Below, piece after piece: positions 15,928 through 25,214 of a stretch of DNA of 64,000 nt. Numbering within the stretch: the stretch's first letter is position 1; every line of letters starts with the position of its first letter. Source of the DNA: Paenibacillus sp. HW567 (GTDB taxonomy: Bacteria > Bacillota > Bacilli > Paenibacillales > Paenibacillaceae); NCBI RefSeq assembly GCF_000374185.1, contig NZ_KB910518.1:3794669-3858668 (forward strand), written 5' to 3'. The translations under genes and the position numbers were made by a program. A model generated the notes under the pieces. The model made no database searches and had not been told where the DNA came from. It worked only from the letters and a program-made list of their open reading frames with translations.

Positions 15928-18246
15928 ATGAAACAATATTTAAAAATCGACGAGTGGTCCATTATTGAAGAATCCTTTGATCCTCAGACTCAGGAAATTT
16001 CCGAAAGCGTCTTTAGCCTCGGGAACGGATATATGGGCGGCCGCGCCAACTTTGAAGAAAAGTATAGCGGCCCGAGCCTGCAAGGCAGCTACATGGCCGG
16101 TGTCTACTACCCGGACAAAACGCGGGTCGGCTGGTGGAAAAACGGCTATCCCGAGTATTTTGCCAAAGTGCTGAACAGCACCAACTGGATCGGCATCAAC
16201 ATTGATATCGACGGTGTTCCGCTCGACTTGGCGGCTTGCACGGTAAGCAAATTCCGCAGGGTGCTGAACATGAAGGGCGGCACGCTCTTCCGCAGCTTCA
16301 CAGCCACAACCGCTGAAGGCAAAGAGGTCCAGGTTGAGAGCATCCGTATGGTCAGCATGGCCCGCCGCGAGATCGGCGCAATCCGCTATTCCATCATCCC
16401 GGTGAATTTTGCCGGAGTACTTACCGTTACCCCTTATCTTGACGGCGATATCAAGAACAAAGACTCCAACTATGACGAGAAATTCTGGAACGAGGTAGAG
16501 AAGCAAGCGAACCCGGACGGCGGGCATCTCACGCTCAAGACGAAAAAGCTCGATTTTCACGTAACCTCGGCCTATCTCTTCGACATTCTGGTTAATGGTG
16601 AAACATTCGCAGGCGAAGCCGAAGCCATCCAGCAGGAGAAATACGTGGGCAGCAAGGCTAACCTTACGGTGCAGGCCGGTGATCAGGTCGTTATTTATAA
16701 ATATGCCGCGAATGTCACCTCCCGCAATTACGGTCTGGGGCAATTGGTGGATGCTGCGCATACCCTGCTGCAGAGCGCCCGCGAAGCCGGATTTGTGGAG
16801 CTGTTGACTGAACAGGCTGAGGCTTGGAAAGAGAAATGGAAGGAAAGCGACATTATCATTGAAGGCGATGTGTCGGCGCAGCAGGCGATCCGTTTTAATA
16901 TTTTTCAGTTGAATCAGACCTATACGGGTGAAGACGACCGGCTGAATATTGGACCGAAGGGTTTTACGGGGGAAAAATACGGCGGCAGCACCTACTGGGA
17001 TACTGAAGCGTATTGTGTGCCGTTCTACTTGAGCACCGCCGATTCCACAATTGCCCGCAACCTGCTGATCTACCGCTACAAGCATCTGGAGAAAGCCAAG
17101 GAAAACGCCCGCAAGCTTGGCTTCAAAAAAGGCGCGCTCTATCCAATGGTCACGATGAACGGCGAGGAGTGCCACAATGAGTGGGAGATTACTTTTGAAG
17201 AGATCCACCGCAACGGCGCAATCGCTTATGCGATCTACAACTATGTGAACTACACCGGAGACAAAGCTTATCTCGGCCAATACGGCCTTGAGGTGCTGGT
17301 GGAAATCTCCCGCTTCTGGGAGGAGCGCGTACACTATGTGCCCCATAAGGACAAATATGTCATGCTGGGCGTGACCGGTCCGAACGAATACGAGAACAAC
17401 GTCAACAATAACTGGTATACGAACCGGATTGCCGCCTGGACGATGGAATATACGCTGGAAGCTTTGGCATATTTGCAGGAGAATGAGTCCGCCCGTTACG
17501 CGGAGCTTGTTGACAAGCTGGGGCTGCTGAAGAACGAAACGGCGCAGTGGAATGAGATTATCGCCAAAATGTACTATCCGGCCGATGAAGAGCGCGGCAT
17601 CTTCCTGCAGCAGGACGGCTTCCTCGACAAAGAGCTCATTCAGGTCAAGGATCTGCAGCCGGAGAACCTCCCGCTTAATCAAAAATGGTCCTGGGACCGC
17701 ATCCTGCGCTCCTGCTTCATCAAACAGGCCGATGTGCTGCAGGGATTATATTTCCTCGGCGACCGCTATGATCTGGATACCAAAAAACGCAACTTCGACT
17801 TCTATGAGCCGATTACCGTACATGAGTCCTCGCTCTCCCCTTGTATTCATGCGATTCTTGCCTGCGAGCTGGGCTACAAGGACAAGGCTTATGAAATGTA
17901 CCTGCGTACTTCGAGACTCGATCTCGACAACTACAACAACGATACGGAGGACGGCTGCCACTCCACAAGCATGGCGGGAACCTGGATGTCGATTGTTCAC
18001 GGCTTCGGCGGACTCCGCGTGCAGGCAGACCGGCTGATCCTGAAGCCTTCCAATCCGGGACACTGGACCTCCTATTCGTTCAAAATCATGTTCCGCGGCT
18101 CCCGGCTGCAGGTTAACGTTACCGATGCACAGGTTACCGTTGTCAACGAAACCAATATTCCGGCGTCCATCACGATTCATGGCAAGGAGTATACCGTGAA
18201 CGGCCTGAGCAGCATCACTGCTGAAGGCAGCTCCGTTGCGGTGTAA
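15928..18246 (+). CDS. malP: Maltose phosphorylase (GH65)
   Basis: A 772-residue cytoplasmic enzyme that splits maltose with phosphate into glucose and beta-glucose-1-phosphate. The (alpha/alpha)6 barrel carries YWDTEAY (356-362), GEECHNEWEI (412-421) and GVTGPNEYENNV, whose Glu487 matches the catalytic acid in known GH65 maltose phosphorylases. A phosphate-binding HESSLSPCIH stretch follows further on. The length is typical. AAGGAG precedes the ATG. It works with PgmB, encoded upstream, and both feed glucose-6-phosphate into glycolysis. Kojibiose or trehalose phosphorylase are alternatives within GH65, but the maltodextrin neighbours favour maltose. Confidence 0.92.
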   Translation: MKQYLKIDEWSIIEESFDPQTQEISESVFSLGNGYMGGRANFEEKYSGPSLQGSYMAGVYYPDKTRVGWWKNGYPEYFAKVLNSTNWIGINIDIDGVPLDLAACTVSKFRRVLNMKGGTLFRSFTATTAEGKEVQVESIRMVSMARREIGAIRYSIIPVNFAGVLTVTPYLDGDIKNKDSNYDEKFWNEVEKQANPDGGHLTLKTKKLDFHVTSAYLFDILVNGETFAGEAEAIQQEKYVGSKANLTVQAGDQVVIYKYAANVTSRNYGLGQLVDAAHTLLQSAREAGFVELLTEQAEAWKEKWKESDIIIEGDVSAQQAIRFNIFQLNQTYTGEDDRLNIGPKGFTGEKYGGSTYWDTEAYCVPFYLSTADSTIARNLLIYRYKHLEKAKENARKLGFKKGALYPMVTMNGEECHNEWEITFEEIHRNGAIAYAIYNYVNYTGDKAYLGQYGLEVLVEISRFWEERVHYVPHKDKYVMLGVTGPNEYENNVNNNWYTNRIAAWTMEYTLEALAYLQENESARYAELVDKLGLLKNETAQWNEIIAKMYYPADEERGIFLQQDGFLDKELIQVKDLQPENLPLNQKWSWDRILRSCFIKQADVLQGLYFLGDRYDLDTKKRNFDFYEPITVHESSLSPCIHAILACELGYKDKAYEMYLRTSRLDLDNYNNDTEDGCHSTSMAGTWMSIVHGFGGLRVQADRLILKPSNPGHWTSYSFKIMFRGSRLQVNVTDAQVTVVNETNIPASITIHGKEYTVNGLSSITAEGSSVAV

Positions 18247-18257
18247 TTTCTGCTATC

Positions 18258-18295
18258 GCCCCAAAGGCTATAAGCTACTTTGGGGCTTTTTATAT
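18258..18295 (+). terminator. Intrinsic terminator after malP
   Basis: GCCCCAAAG pairs with CTTTGGGGC and TTTTTATA follows, 12 nt after the malP stop. It ends the pgmB-malP unit before element copy B. Confidence 0.85.
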
Positions 18296-18307
18296 ATATT
18301 TCACTGG

Positions 18308-18519
18308 AAAATTGAATCAGCAAGAAAGGTATAGGGGAAATTTGGAAGTGTAGGAGCGGTAGCGTCCGCCTGAGAGCTTTCCGCAGGAAAGCTGGCCGTA
18401 TGATTAGGCTATGTTTGGATTTCTACCGCAATTTGCGGTATTAATCAGGAAATCCAAACATAACAGCGGCCGAAACTCCACACTTTCCCCGGAGCCGACC
18501 TTGTTGCTGATTCAATTTT
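18308..18519 (+). repeat. Structured intergenic element, copy B
   Basis: The ends are a perfect 16-bp inverted repeat (AAAATTGAATCAGCAA, 18308-18323, against 18504-18519). Inside lie further pairing blocks (GGGGAAA with TTTCCCC), the conserved left motif (18353-18371), a small hairpin AGCTTTCC/GGAAAGCT, a 14-bp hairpin (18410-18423 with 18449-18462) and the conserved right motif (18463-18479, one variant patch). It lies between the malP terminator and the malL ribosome binding site, so it may be part of the malL leader. Confidence 0.78.
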
Positions 18520-18547
18520 ACCCCTCATTCAAAGGAGCTAGTTTCAT

Positions 18548-20236
18548 ATGAACAGAACCTTTTGGAAAGAAGCCGTAGTCTATCAAATCTATCCGCGCAG
18601 CTTTCAGGACAGCAATGGAGACGGAATTGGAGATTTGCAGGGAATCCTCTCGCGCCTCGACTATTTGCAGAAGCTTGGGGTCGATGTGATCTGGCTGTCA
18701 CCGGTCTACAAATCGCCGAATGACGACAACGGGTATGATATCAGCAATTATGAAGATATTATGGATGAATTTGGCACGCTGAAAGACTGGGAGGAGCTGC
18801 TGGAGGGACTGCATGCACGCGGGATTAAGCTGATGATGGACCTTGTTATCAACCATTCCTCGGATGAGCATGCCTGGTTCGCCGAGTCGCGTTCCTCCAA
18901 GGATAATCCGTACCGCGATTACTATATCTGGCGCCCCGGCGGTCCGAACGGCGAAGCCCCGAACAACTGGAGCTCCATCTTCAGCGGGCCCGCCTGGGAG
19001 CTGGATGCGAGTACCGGGGAATACTACCTGCATCTGTTCTCGCGCAAGCAGCCGGATCTCAACTGGGAGAACCCGAAGCTGCGCGATGCGCTGTACAAGA
19101 TGATTGCCTTTTGGCTGGATAAAGGTGTGGACGGGCTGCGGATGGACGTAATCAACATGATTTCCAAGGTCGAAGGGTTGCCTTCCGCCCAAGTTGAGGG
19201 ACTTGCTCCCGGGGAGCTGGCCGGCGGCGGCGAGTATTTTATGAACGGCCCGCGCGTCCATGAATACCTCCAGGAGATGAACCGCAAGGTGCTCTCCAAA
19301 TATGATATTATGACGGTCGGCGAAACTCCGGGAGCTAGTGTAGAGGATGCCATTCTGTACACGGATGAGGCGCGGCATGAGCTGCAGATGGTTTTCCAAT
19401 TCGAGCATATGGATATCGACGCAGGTCCCGGGGGCAAATGGGATGTCACCCCCTGGAATCTGACCAAGCTGCGCGATATTTTACATAAATGGCAGGTTGG
19501 CCTGGCAGACCGCGGCTGGAACAGCCTGTACCTGAACAACCATGATCAGCCCCGGATGGTCTCGCGGTTCGGCAATGACCAGGAATACCGCGTAATTTCC
19601 GCCAAAATGCTCGCCACCCTGCTGCATACGCTCAAAGGCACGCCATACATTTACCAAGGCGAAGAAATCGGCATGATTAACGTGCAATTTCCTGCGCTGG
19701 AAGACTATCAGGATATCGAAATACACAATATGTACCGGGAAAAGGTAACCGAAGGCGGCGCGGATCATCAGACCGTTCTACAGGCGATCCATGCCAAAGG
19801 CCGCGACAATGCCCGCACGCCGATGCAGTGGGATGCCTCTCCGAATGCCGGCTTCACTGGCGGAACCCCTTGGCTGAAGCTCAATCCGAGCTATGAGACT
19901 ATCAATGTGGAGCAGGCGCTGGCCGACCCGGATTCAGTCTTTTATTACTATCAGAAGCTGATCCGTCTGCGCAAAGAGCATCTCATTATGGTATACGGGG
20001 AATACAAGCTGCTCCTGCCGGAGCATGAAGATATTTATGCTTATACCCGGACTCTGGAGAATGAGCAGTGGCTGGTGCTGCTTAATTTCAGCAATGTGCC
20101 CCAAACGGTGGAGCTGCCGGAAGAATTGAGTGCCGTGACCGAAACCATCATCAGCAATTATCCGGAACCGCCGGCGGCAACGGACCGGGGAACGCTGCGC
20201 CCCTATGAAGCCAGAGTCTGCCGTCTGGGGGGCTGA
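18548..20236 (+). CDS. malL: Oligo-1,6-glucosidase / alpha-glucosidase (GH13_31)
   Basis: A 562-residue cytoplasmic enzyme that removes glucose from the non-reducing end of short isomalto- and maltodextrins. The barrel shows region I DLVINH (98-103), region II GLRMDVIN with nucleophile Asp200, region III GET with acid/base Glu259, and region IV NNHDQPR with Asp333. Val201 directly after the nucleophile is the residue linked to activity on alpha-1,6 bonds in this subfamily, so oligo-1,6-glucosidase is preferred over pure maltase. There is no signal peptide. AAGGAG lies just before the ATG. It would finish the breakdown of branched products released by the surface pullulanase/amylase and CGTase. 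Confidence 0.9.
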   Translation: MNRTFWKEAVVYQIYPRSFQDSNGDGIGDLQGILSRLDYLQKLGVDVIWLSPVYKSPNDDNGYDISNYEDIMDEFGTLKDWEELLEGLHARGIKLMMDLVINHSSDEHAWFAESRSSKDNPYRDYYIWRPGGPNGEAPNNWSSIFSGPAWELDASTGEYYLHLFSRKQPDLNWENPKLRDALYKMIAFWLDKGVDGLRMDVINMISKVEGLPSAQVEGLAPGELAGGGEYFMNGPRVHEYLQEMNRKVLSKYDIMTVGETPGASVEDAILYTDEARHELQMVFQFEHMDIDAGPGGKWDVTPWNLTKLRDILHKWQVGLADRGWNSLYLNNHDQPRMVSRFGNDQEYRVISAKMLATLLHTLKGTPYIYQGEEIGMINVQFPALEDYQDIEIHNMYREKVTEGGADHQTVLQAIHAKGRDNARTPMQWDASPNAGFTGGTPWLKLNPSYETINVEQALADPDSVFYYYQKLIRLRKEHLIMVYGEYKLLLPEHEDIYAYTRTLENEQWLVLLNFSNVPQTVELPEELSAVTETIISNYPEPPAATDRGTLRPYEARVCRLGG

Positions 20237-20365
20237 CTCCCTTTTCCTCTTGAGCTATACTTAGGGGATTAGGAGCATACACACAAACCTGTCTTCAATG
20301 AGCAGAGAATAACAGGACCGCTCCTCACTGGCATGATAGTATGGGTTCAAAGGGAGATGGCAAAT

Positions 20366-21226
20366 TTGGAATGGCTGATCCGCATGAAAAATGCACTGGA
20401 TTATATGGAAAGCAAGATGACGGAACCGCTGCACATCGAGGATGTTGCCAAGGTGGCTCATGTCTCTCCTTACCATTTTCAGCGTATGTTCGGCATGCTA
20501 ACCGGAGTTACGGTAGCTGACTATATCCGCAAGCGCAGATTGACCTTGGCGGCTCAAGAGCTGGCTATTTCGAAACTCAGGGTGCTGGATGTGGCGCTGA
20601 AATACGGATATGACTCCCCCGAGGCATTCGCCAAAGCCTTCCGCAAGGCGCATGGGCTTACCCCCTCCGCCGCGCGTGAGCCCGGGGTGCAGCTCAAAGC
20701 GTTCCCCCGCCTCTCCTTCCATCTATCATTGAAGGGAGATCAGGAAATGGAATACAAGATCGTGGAGAAAGAGGCTTTTACCGTAATCGGCAAATCAATG
20801 GAGGTTACGACCCGAGACGGAGAAAATTTACGCAGAATTCCTGAGTTCTGGAAGGAAACCAATGTGGACGGCACTTACGATAAGCTGCTGGAGATTGGCG
20901 TCGACAAGGATCTGCTTGGCATTTGCATGAGCATGGACATGGAGAAGGAGCTGCTGTCCTACTGGATCGGTGTGGAAGGAACGCCCGAGACTGACCCGCA
21001 GGGCTATGAGACGGCAGTCGTTCCGGCAGCAAGCTGGGCTGTCTTCACCTCCGTTGGCCCGATGCCGCATGCGATTCAGAAGGTCTGGCAGCGGATCTTC
21101 CAGGAATGGTTCCCGTCCACAGGTTATGAGCATGCGGGCGGTCCCGAGTTCGAGCTGTATCCTCTGGGCGATACCCATGCGGAGAATTATGTCTGCGAGG
21201 TGTGGATTCCGGTAGTGAAGAAGTAA
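20366..21226 (+). CDS. AraC-family regulator with GyrI-like effector-binding domain
   Basis: A one-component regulator of about 287 residues. Residues ~1-105 form the paired AraC helix-turn-helix (HVSPYHFQRMFGMLTGVTVADYIRKRR then VALKYGYDSPEAFAKAFRKAHG). Residues ~125-287 form a GyrI/Rob-type effector-binding fold with the usual ending ENYVCEVWIPV. I chose TTG at 20366 because AGGGAG lies 9 nt upstream. ATG codons at 20333 and 20357 lack a well-spaced site. It has its own terminator and no evident target neighbour. The frameshifted gene at 37853-38780 has the same architecture. Proteins of this kind often bind small amphipathic compounds, but the ligand here is unknown. Confidence 0.85.
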   Translation: MEWLIRMKNALDYMESKMTEPLHIEDVAKVAHVSPYHFQRMFGMLTGVTVADYIRKRRLTLAAQELAISKLRVLDVALKYGYDSPEAFAKAFRKAHGLTPSAAREPGVQLKAFPRLSFHLSLKGDQEMEYKIVEKEAFTVIGKSMEVTTRDGENLRRIPEFWKETNVDGTYDKLLEIGVDKDLLGICMSMDMEKELLSYWIGVEGTPETDPQGYETAVVPAASWAVFTSVGPMPHAIQKVWQRIFQEWFPSTGYEHAGGPEFELYPLGDTHAENYVCEVWIPVVKK

Positions 21227-21252
21227 TCTTAACAGATTAATAGTTTTGTTCT

Positions 21253-21286
21253 CAAGATCAACTGCCAGGGCGGTTGGTCTTGTTTT
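21253..21286 (+). terminator. Intrinsic terminator after the AraC-GyrI gene
   Basis: CAAGATCAACTGCC pairs with GGTTGGTCTTG (one mismatch and a small loop) and TTTTATATTATTTTTG follows, 27 nt after the stop codon. Confidence 0.75.
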
Positions 21287-21300
21287 ATATTATTTTTGTT

Positions 21301-21328
21301 TTGAGAATCCGGGCAGGCTTGATATAAT
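21301..21328 (+). promoter_or_regulatory. SigmaA-type promoter for degV
   Basis: TTGAGA, a 16-nt spacer and a perfect TATAAT lie 64 nt upstream of the degV start. Confidence 0.65.
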
Positions 21329-21391
21329 ATACAGATTATAGGACTTACATTACAGACTATTGTCATCCGAGAACCGGTGAAGGAGAAACCC

Positions 21392-22237
21392 ATGTCTATC
21401 GTAAAAATCTTTTCAGACAGCACTTCCGATTTGCCGCAAGGCTGGAAGGAAACATATGATATCGGCGTCGTGCCGCTCTACGTCGTGTTCGAAGACGCTA
21501 CCTACAAGGATGGCGTGGACATTACGCCAGAAGAAGTGTACCGCCGGGTAGCCGCGAAGGGAGTTCTGCCCAAGACGGCAGCACCATCGCCGGCGGATTT
21601 CATCGCTGCTTTTGAACCAGTGATCAGCAGTGGAGGAGATATCGTCTATATCAGCCTCTCCTCTGACCTTTCCTCTACATATCAGAATGCCCTGCTGGCT
21701 GCGGGAGAGTTCCCTGAAGGACGCGTGCAGGTCGTTGACTCCAAAACGTTGTGCGGCGGCATTGCTCTCCTGGTGATGAAGGCCGCCAGGGCGGCAGCAC
21801 AAGGCCAGAGTGCCAAGGACATTGCCGCCATGCTGGAGCAGTGCCGTGACCGGGTGTCAACGGAATTTGTTGTGGATACGCTCGACTACCTGTACATGGG
21901 CGGACGCTGCTCCGGCATGACGAACTTTATCGGCAGCCTGCTTAAGATCCGGCCTGTCCTGCGGTTGATTGACGGTGCCATTGTGCCGGTCAGCAAAATT
22001 CGCGGCAAGAAGGAAAAGGCCGTCGAGCAAATGCTGCAGCATGCCCTGGTCAATGCCGGCCACATGGACAAGGAGCTTCTCATTGTTGTCCACACCCTCG
22101 CGGAAGAGGATGCCAAGTTTCTGGAGAAAGCCCTGCGCGAACAAACCACTGTCGATGAGATTGCCGTCATCCATGCCGGCTGCGTCATCGGAAGCCATTG
22201 CGGTCCCGCTACAGTAGGCCTCATGTATATTCACTAA
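21392..22237 (+). CDS. degV: DegV-family fatty-acid-binding protein
   Basis: A 281-residue cytoplasmic protein of the DegV/FakB family, which binds a fatty acid and, in FakB members, presents it to the kinase FakA. The start is typical (KIFSDSTSDLP), the middle carries the DTLDYLYMGGRCSG motif around the fatty-acid tunnel, and the end reads VIGSHCGPATVGLMY, also characteristic. ATG at 21392 has AAGGAG 6 nt upstream. A GTG five codons earlier overlaps that site and is less likely. It is a single-gene unit with its own promoter. No fakA is near, so a role in fatty-acid activation cannot be read from context. Confidence 0.88.
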   Translation: MSIVKIFSDSTSDLPQGWKETYDIGVVPLYVVFEDATYKDGVDITPEEVYRRVAAKGVLPKTAAPSPADFIAAFEPVISSGGDIVYISLSSDLSSTYQNALLAAGEFPEGRVQVVDSKTLCGGIALLVMKAARAAAQGQSAKDIAAMLEQCRDRVSTEFVVDTLDYLYMGGRCSGMTNFIGSLLKIRPVLRLIDGAIVPVSKIRGKKEKAVEQMLQHALVNAGHMDKELLIVVHTLAEEDAKFLEKALREQTTVDEIAVIHAGCVIGSHCGPATVGLMYIH

Positions 22238-22246
22238 AAGATTGCG

Positions 22247-22279
22247 CCCCCGTACTCCCAGCATTGTTGGAGGACGGGG
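22247..22279 (+). terminator. Possible terminator after degV
   Basis: CCCCGTACTCC pairs imperfectly with GGAGGACGGGG just after the degV stop, between two convergent genes. The following T-run is poor, so efficiency is doubtful. Confidence 0.4.
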
Positions 22280-22294
22280 TCGTTCATTCCATAT

Positions 22295-23092
22295 CTATAG
22301 AACCGATACAATCCATGTAATCCAATATGCCGCTGGCACTAGCAATATCTGAGCAAGAATGGTTCCAAATAGCCGCGAAATCATTAATAACCCGAAAATC
22401 TTGTTAAGTGCAGCAACCTCTTTTTCTCCCCTAAGAACTTTATCCGTAATTAAACCCACTTGTGGATCAATAAGTATAGTAAGTAAAATAGTCGCCAATC
22501 CATTGATCATACCAGAAGATTGTGACGCGGAAATCGAGTATTGTTGTGTTAATGTAGAAGCAAGTAGAGCTGCTAACACACCGATTGTGTAAATTGCGGT
22601 CACCAGGCAATTGAGAATAACTAGCCTCTTGGGTATGCCACCGATCCGCAATTGCGACAGCATTGACAACTTAGGCGAACGCAAATGATATCGTGTATTA
22701 TTTATCTTTTGAAAGGAAACCGAAGAACGGATCATTTGGGGCACAGACCCTGCCACTTCTAAATGGGATATGATCCTCGAAGCAAGCAACACAGCGGATG
22801 GAAACAGTAACAATGCTGTAAATGTCCCTACTGTAGCTGCACCGATTATAATCCTAAACTGATCAATTAAATTGTAATCTCCATTATGTTTTGCGAAGTC
22901 TATGATTTTACCCGTAAGTGGGCCCTGAACCATGTTAGCTGTTCTTGAAATGAGCAGTATAATCCCTGATAAGGACATAGCAACCGCTAATTTTCCTAAA
23001 CGTACACCTGCCAAGCGAAGTGAATATGTAAGCGTCTCGGAAAGGTGAATTATAAAAGTAAATAAAGCTGCAAATAATACTTGCTCTAACAT
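22295..23092 (-). CDS. amj: Amj-type lipid II flippase (DUF2837 family)
   Basis: A 265-residue polytopic membrane protein with about six hydrophobic segments. The sequence pattern (HLSETLTYSLRLAGVR at the start, ISRTANMVQGPLTGKIID near residue 50, and INGLATILLTILIDPQVGLITDK in the C-terminal half) fits the Amj/YdaH family. In Bacillus subtilis that protein moves the cell-wall precursor lipid II across the membrane as an alternative to MurJ and is induced by envelope stress. The length (about 265-270) also fits. GAGGTG precedes the ATG. Codon use and AT content look slightly different from the flanking genes, compatible with transfer but not proof. Confidence 0.8.
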   Translation of the reverse strand: MLEQVLFAALFTFIIHLSETLTYSLRLAGVRLGKLAVAMSLSGIILLISRTANMVQGPLTGKIIDFAKHNGDYNLIDQFRIIIGAATVGTFTALLLFPSAVLLASRIISHLEVAGSVPQMIRSSVSFQKINNTRYHLRSPKLSMLSQLRIGGIPKRLVILNCLVTAIYTIGVLAALLASTLTQQYSISASQSSGMINGLATILLTILIDPQVGLITDKVLRGEKEVAALNKIFGLLMISRLFGTILAQILLVPAAYWITWIVSVL

Positions 23093-23200
23093 TTGAACAC
23101 CTCATAACATTTATGATGATAGATTAGTAATATAATAAAGGTAAAAAAATCCCAGAAAAAGAGAAGCTATTCTGTTTTTATTTCCTGTTTTCGGCAGCAC

Positions 23201-23239
23201 AAAAAAACAGCAAGCCTCCATCACAGGAGTCTTGCTGCT
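23201..23239 (-). terminator. Intrinsic terminator after the PAS histidine kinase
   Basis: Read on the minus strand, CAGCAAGACTCC pairs with GGAGGCTTGCTG and a run of seven T follows. It lies just downstream of the kinase stop at 23255. Confidence 0.85.
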
Positions 23240-23254
23240 GCTGCTGTCTACAGT

Positions 23255-24952
23255 TCAATTCGAATGAATCTCTGCCCCGGTCTCTTCCTCTTGCTTCTCC
23301 TCTTCCTTGAGAAAAGGCAGCATGAAGCGGAAGGTGGAGCCCCGGCCTTCTTCGCTCTCTACAAAAATCGTTCCGCCCATCAGTTCAACAAGCTGCTTGC
23401 AGATCGCAAGGCCCAGTCCCGTGCCGCCGTATTTGCGGTTGATCAGCGGATGAAGCTGGGAGAAGGATTGGAACAGCAGATTCAGCTTGCTGTCAGCGAT
23501 TCCCACACCCGTATCCCGAACCGAAAATTCCAGCAAATATTCCGTGGAAGCCGGAAGCAGAATATTCTTCACCGACAGGGTGACACTGCCCTGCTCCGTA
23601 AATTTCAGCGCGTTGCCGACTAGATTGACTATAATCTGCCGCAAGCGGCTAGGATCGGTGGTAACAATGGCCGGAACGCTGGTATCCGCCCACCACCGCA
23701 AGGCCAGCTTCTTCTCTTCCGCCTTGGGGGTGAATAAATCAATGATGTTCTCCAGCATCTCCCGCAGATCAAATCTCTCCGATTCCAGTTGCATTTTGCC
23801 GGCTTCCATTTTGCTGAAATCCAGAATGTCATTCAGAATCTTCAGCAGGTTGTAGCTGCTGCTGCGCAGAATTTCGGCGTAGGTGCGCTGCTCCTCCTCA
23901 AGCTCGGTCTCCAGCAGCAGATCGGCCATCCCGATCATTCCGTTCATAGGTGTGCGGATCTCATGACTCATCATTGCCAGGAAGTCTGCCTTGGCCTGAG
24001 CCGCCTGCTCGGCTGTTTCCTTGGCCTGAAGAATCTCCCGTTCATTCGTAACATCACTGAAGGAGACCACCACACCGCAGATGATTCTTTTATCCAGAAG
24101 CGGAGCAATCCGGTAGCTGACAAAAAAGCTGGTGCCGTCCTTCCGCCAGAAAATTTCCTCACTTTTAATGCGGGTAACACCGTCTTTCAGGGTCAGCCAG
24201 ATTGGGCATTCAAACTTTTTATACCTTGATCCGTCTGCACGGACATGATGAATCTGATCAATGAGATTTATGCCTGCCAGCTCAGAAGGCATGTAACCCA
24301 GCATGTCCGCTCCCTCGCGGTTGATAAAGATCGTCCGGCCCTCCGTATCCAGCCCGAAAATCCCGGTGGAGACAGAATTCAGAATCAGGCTGAGATACCT
24401 GTCCTCCGCCATTTCCAGCACAAGCTCCGCTGTCTGCAGCTCCTGCGCTTCAGCGTTGACCGGCTCTTGCTCCCCTCCCGCTGCGCCGGCTTCTATCCAT
24501 TCCGTAATTGTATCCTCACGGTCTCCACATGCCAGCAGTCTGCCGAACCAATCTTGCAGCGGAACAGGCAACAAGCGGCCCGCATCATACCGGATGATGG
24601 CAAATACACCGAAGATCCCTTCCGTGGCTTTTACCGGCACATACGTAATAACAACACTGCTGCTTCCCCCGCCCGCTTCCGGCTCCAGTTCAAATCCGGA
24701 GGTTATGCCTCCGAGTGCGGCAGCAAAATAATCCTCTCCAGGCATACGCAGCCGGATTCCAGCCGGTGGTTCCTTCGAGAGCTTCATCGTGATGTCAGTG
24801 TCAGGCGCAGCCCCAAAAGCACGGTTGCTGTCCACGTAGCGCCCCTGCCGGTCCAGAACAATGATCAGGTCGGGATGATGATCAAATAACACTTTGTAAG
24901 CACTCTCCTCAGAAAGCACCCGGCCCAGAATGGAATCCCGTTCTTTTTGCAT
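23255..24952 (-). CDS. Cytoplasmic PAS-PAS sensor histidine kinase
   Basis: A 565-residue sensor kinase with no membrane segment, so it senses an internal signal. Two PAS domains (~17-125 and ~185-305) precede a dimerisation/phosphoacceptor domain with SHEIRTP (His330) and a HATPase domain with N-box Asn447, G1 RDTGVGI and G2 GTGLGLAI. Glu-rich residues end the protein. AGGAGGAGG precedes the ATG. It stands alone, with its own terminator and no response regulator beside it, so it is an orphan kinase. The architecture is common among sporulation or biofilm phosphorelay kinases in spore formers (KinA/KinE-like), which is an inference only. Confidence 0.87.
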   Translation of the reverse strand: MQKERDSILGRVLSEESAYKVLFDHHPDLIIVLDRQGRYVDSNRAFGAAPDTDITMKLSKEPPAGIRLRMPGEDYFAAALGGITSGFELEPEAGGGSSSVVITYVPVKATEGIFGVFAIIRYDAGRLLPVPLQDWFGRLLACGDREDTITEWIEAGAAGGEQEPVNAEAQELQTAELVLEMAEDRYLSLILNSVSTGIFGLDTEGRTIFINREGADMLGYMPSELAGINLIDQIHHVRADGSRYKKFECPIWLTLKDGVTRIKSEEIFWRKDGTSFFVSYRIAPLLDKRIICGVVVSFSDVTNEREILQAKETAEQAAQAKADFLAMMSHEIRTPMNGMIGMADLLLETELEEEQRTYAEILRSSSYNLLKILNDILDFSKMEAGKMQLESERFDLREMLENIIDLFTPKAEEKKLALRWWADTSVPAIVTTDPSRLRQIIVNLVGNALKFTEQGSVTLSVKNILLPASTEYLLEFSVRDTGVGIADSKLNLLFQSFSQLHPLINRKYGGTGLGLAICKQLVELMGGTIFVESEEGRGSTFRFMLPFLKEEEKQEEETGAEIHSN

Positions 24953-25113
24953 AGCCCTCCTCCTACTGCATCAGCCCTGCGCTCTATCCAAAGCCTCAAG
25001 CATAATCTATATCATATGTATCTTAAGTCTCAGAAACTCATGAATATTAACTATTATAGCAAAAAAAACACGGCTGGTCGTCAAAAAACATTGCCGCAAT
25101 GCGGTTTTTGATC

Positions 25114-25182
25114 GCAAAAAAACCTCCTGCAAAAGGGGTACGAATGCTGTTTGCATCCTTGCCCCGTCCTCGCAAAAGGTTC
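25114..25182 (-). terminator. Terminator after the ABC-2 permease pair
   Basis: On the minus strand a long bulged stem (AACC...TTTTGC...GGGG paired with CCCC...TTGC...GGTT) ends in a run of seven T, 33 nt past the stop of the last permease gene. It probably ends the two-component/ABC operon. Confidence 0.65.
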
Positions 25183-25214
25183 TTGTTAGCTGAAGCGGAG
25201 ATTCACATTACAGA

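Noticed and set aside
15940..17682. 580-codon frame opposite maltose phosphorylase
   Set aside because: Antisense shadow caused by codon bias; maltose phosphorylase on the other strand has all catalytic motifs.
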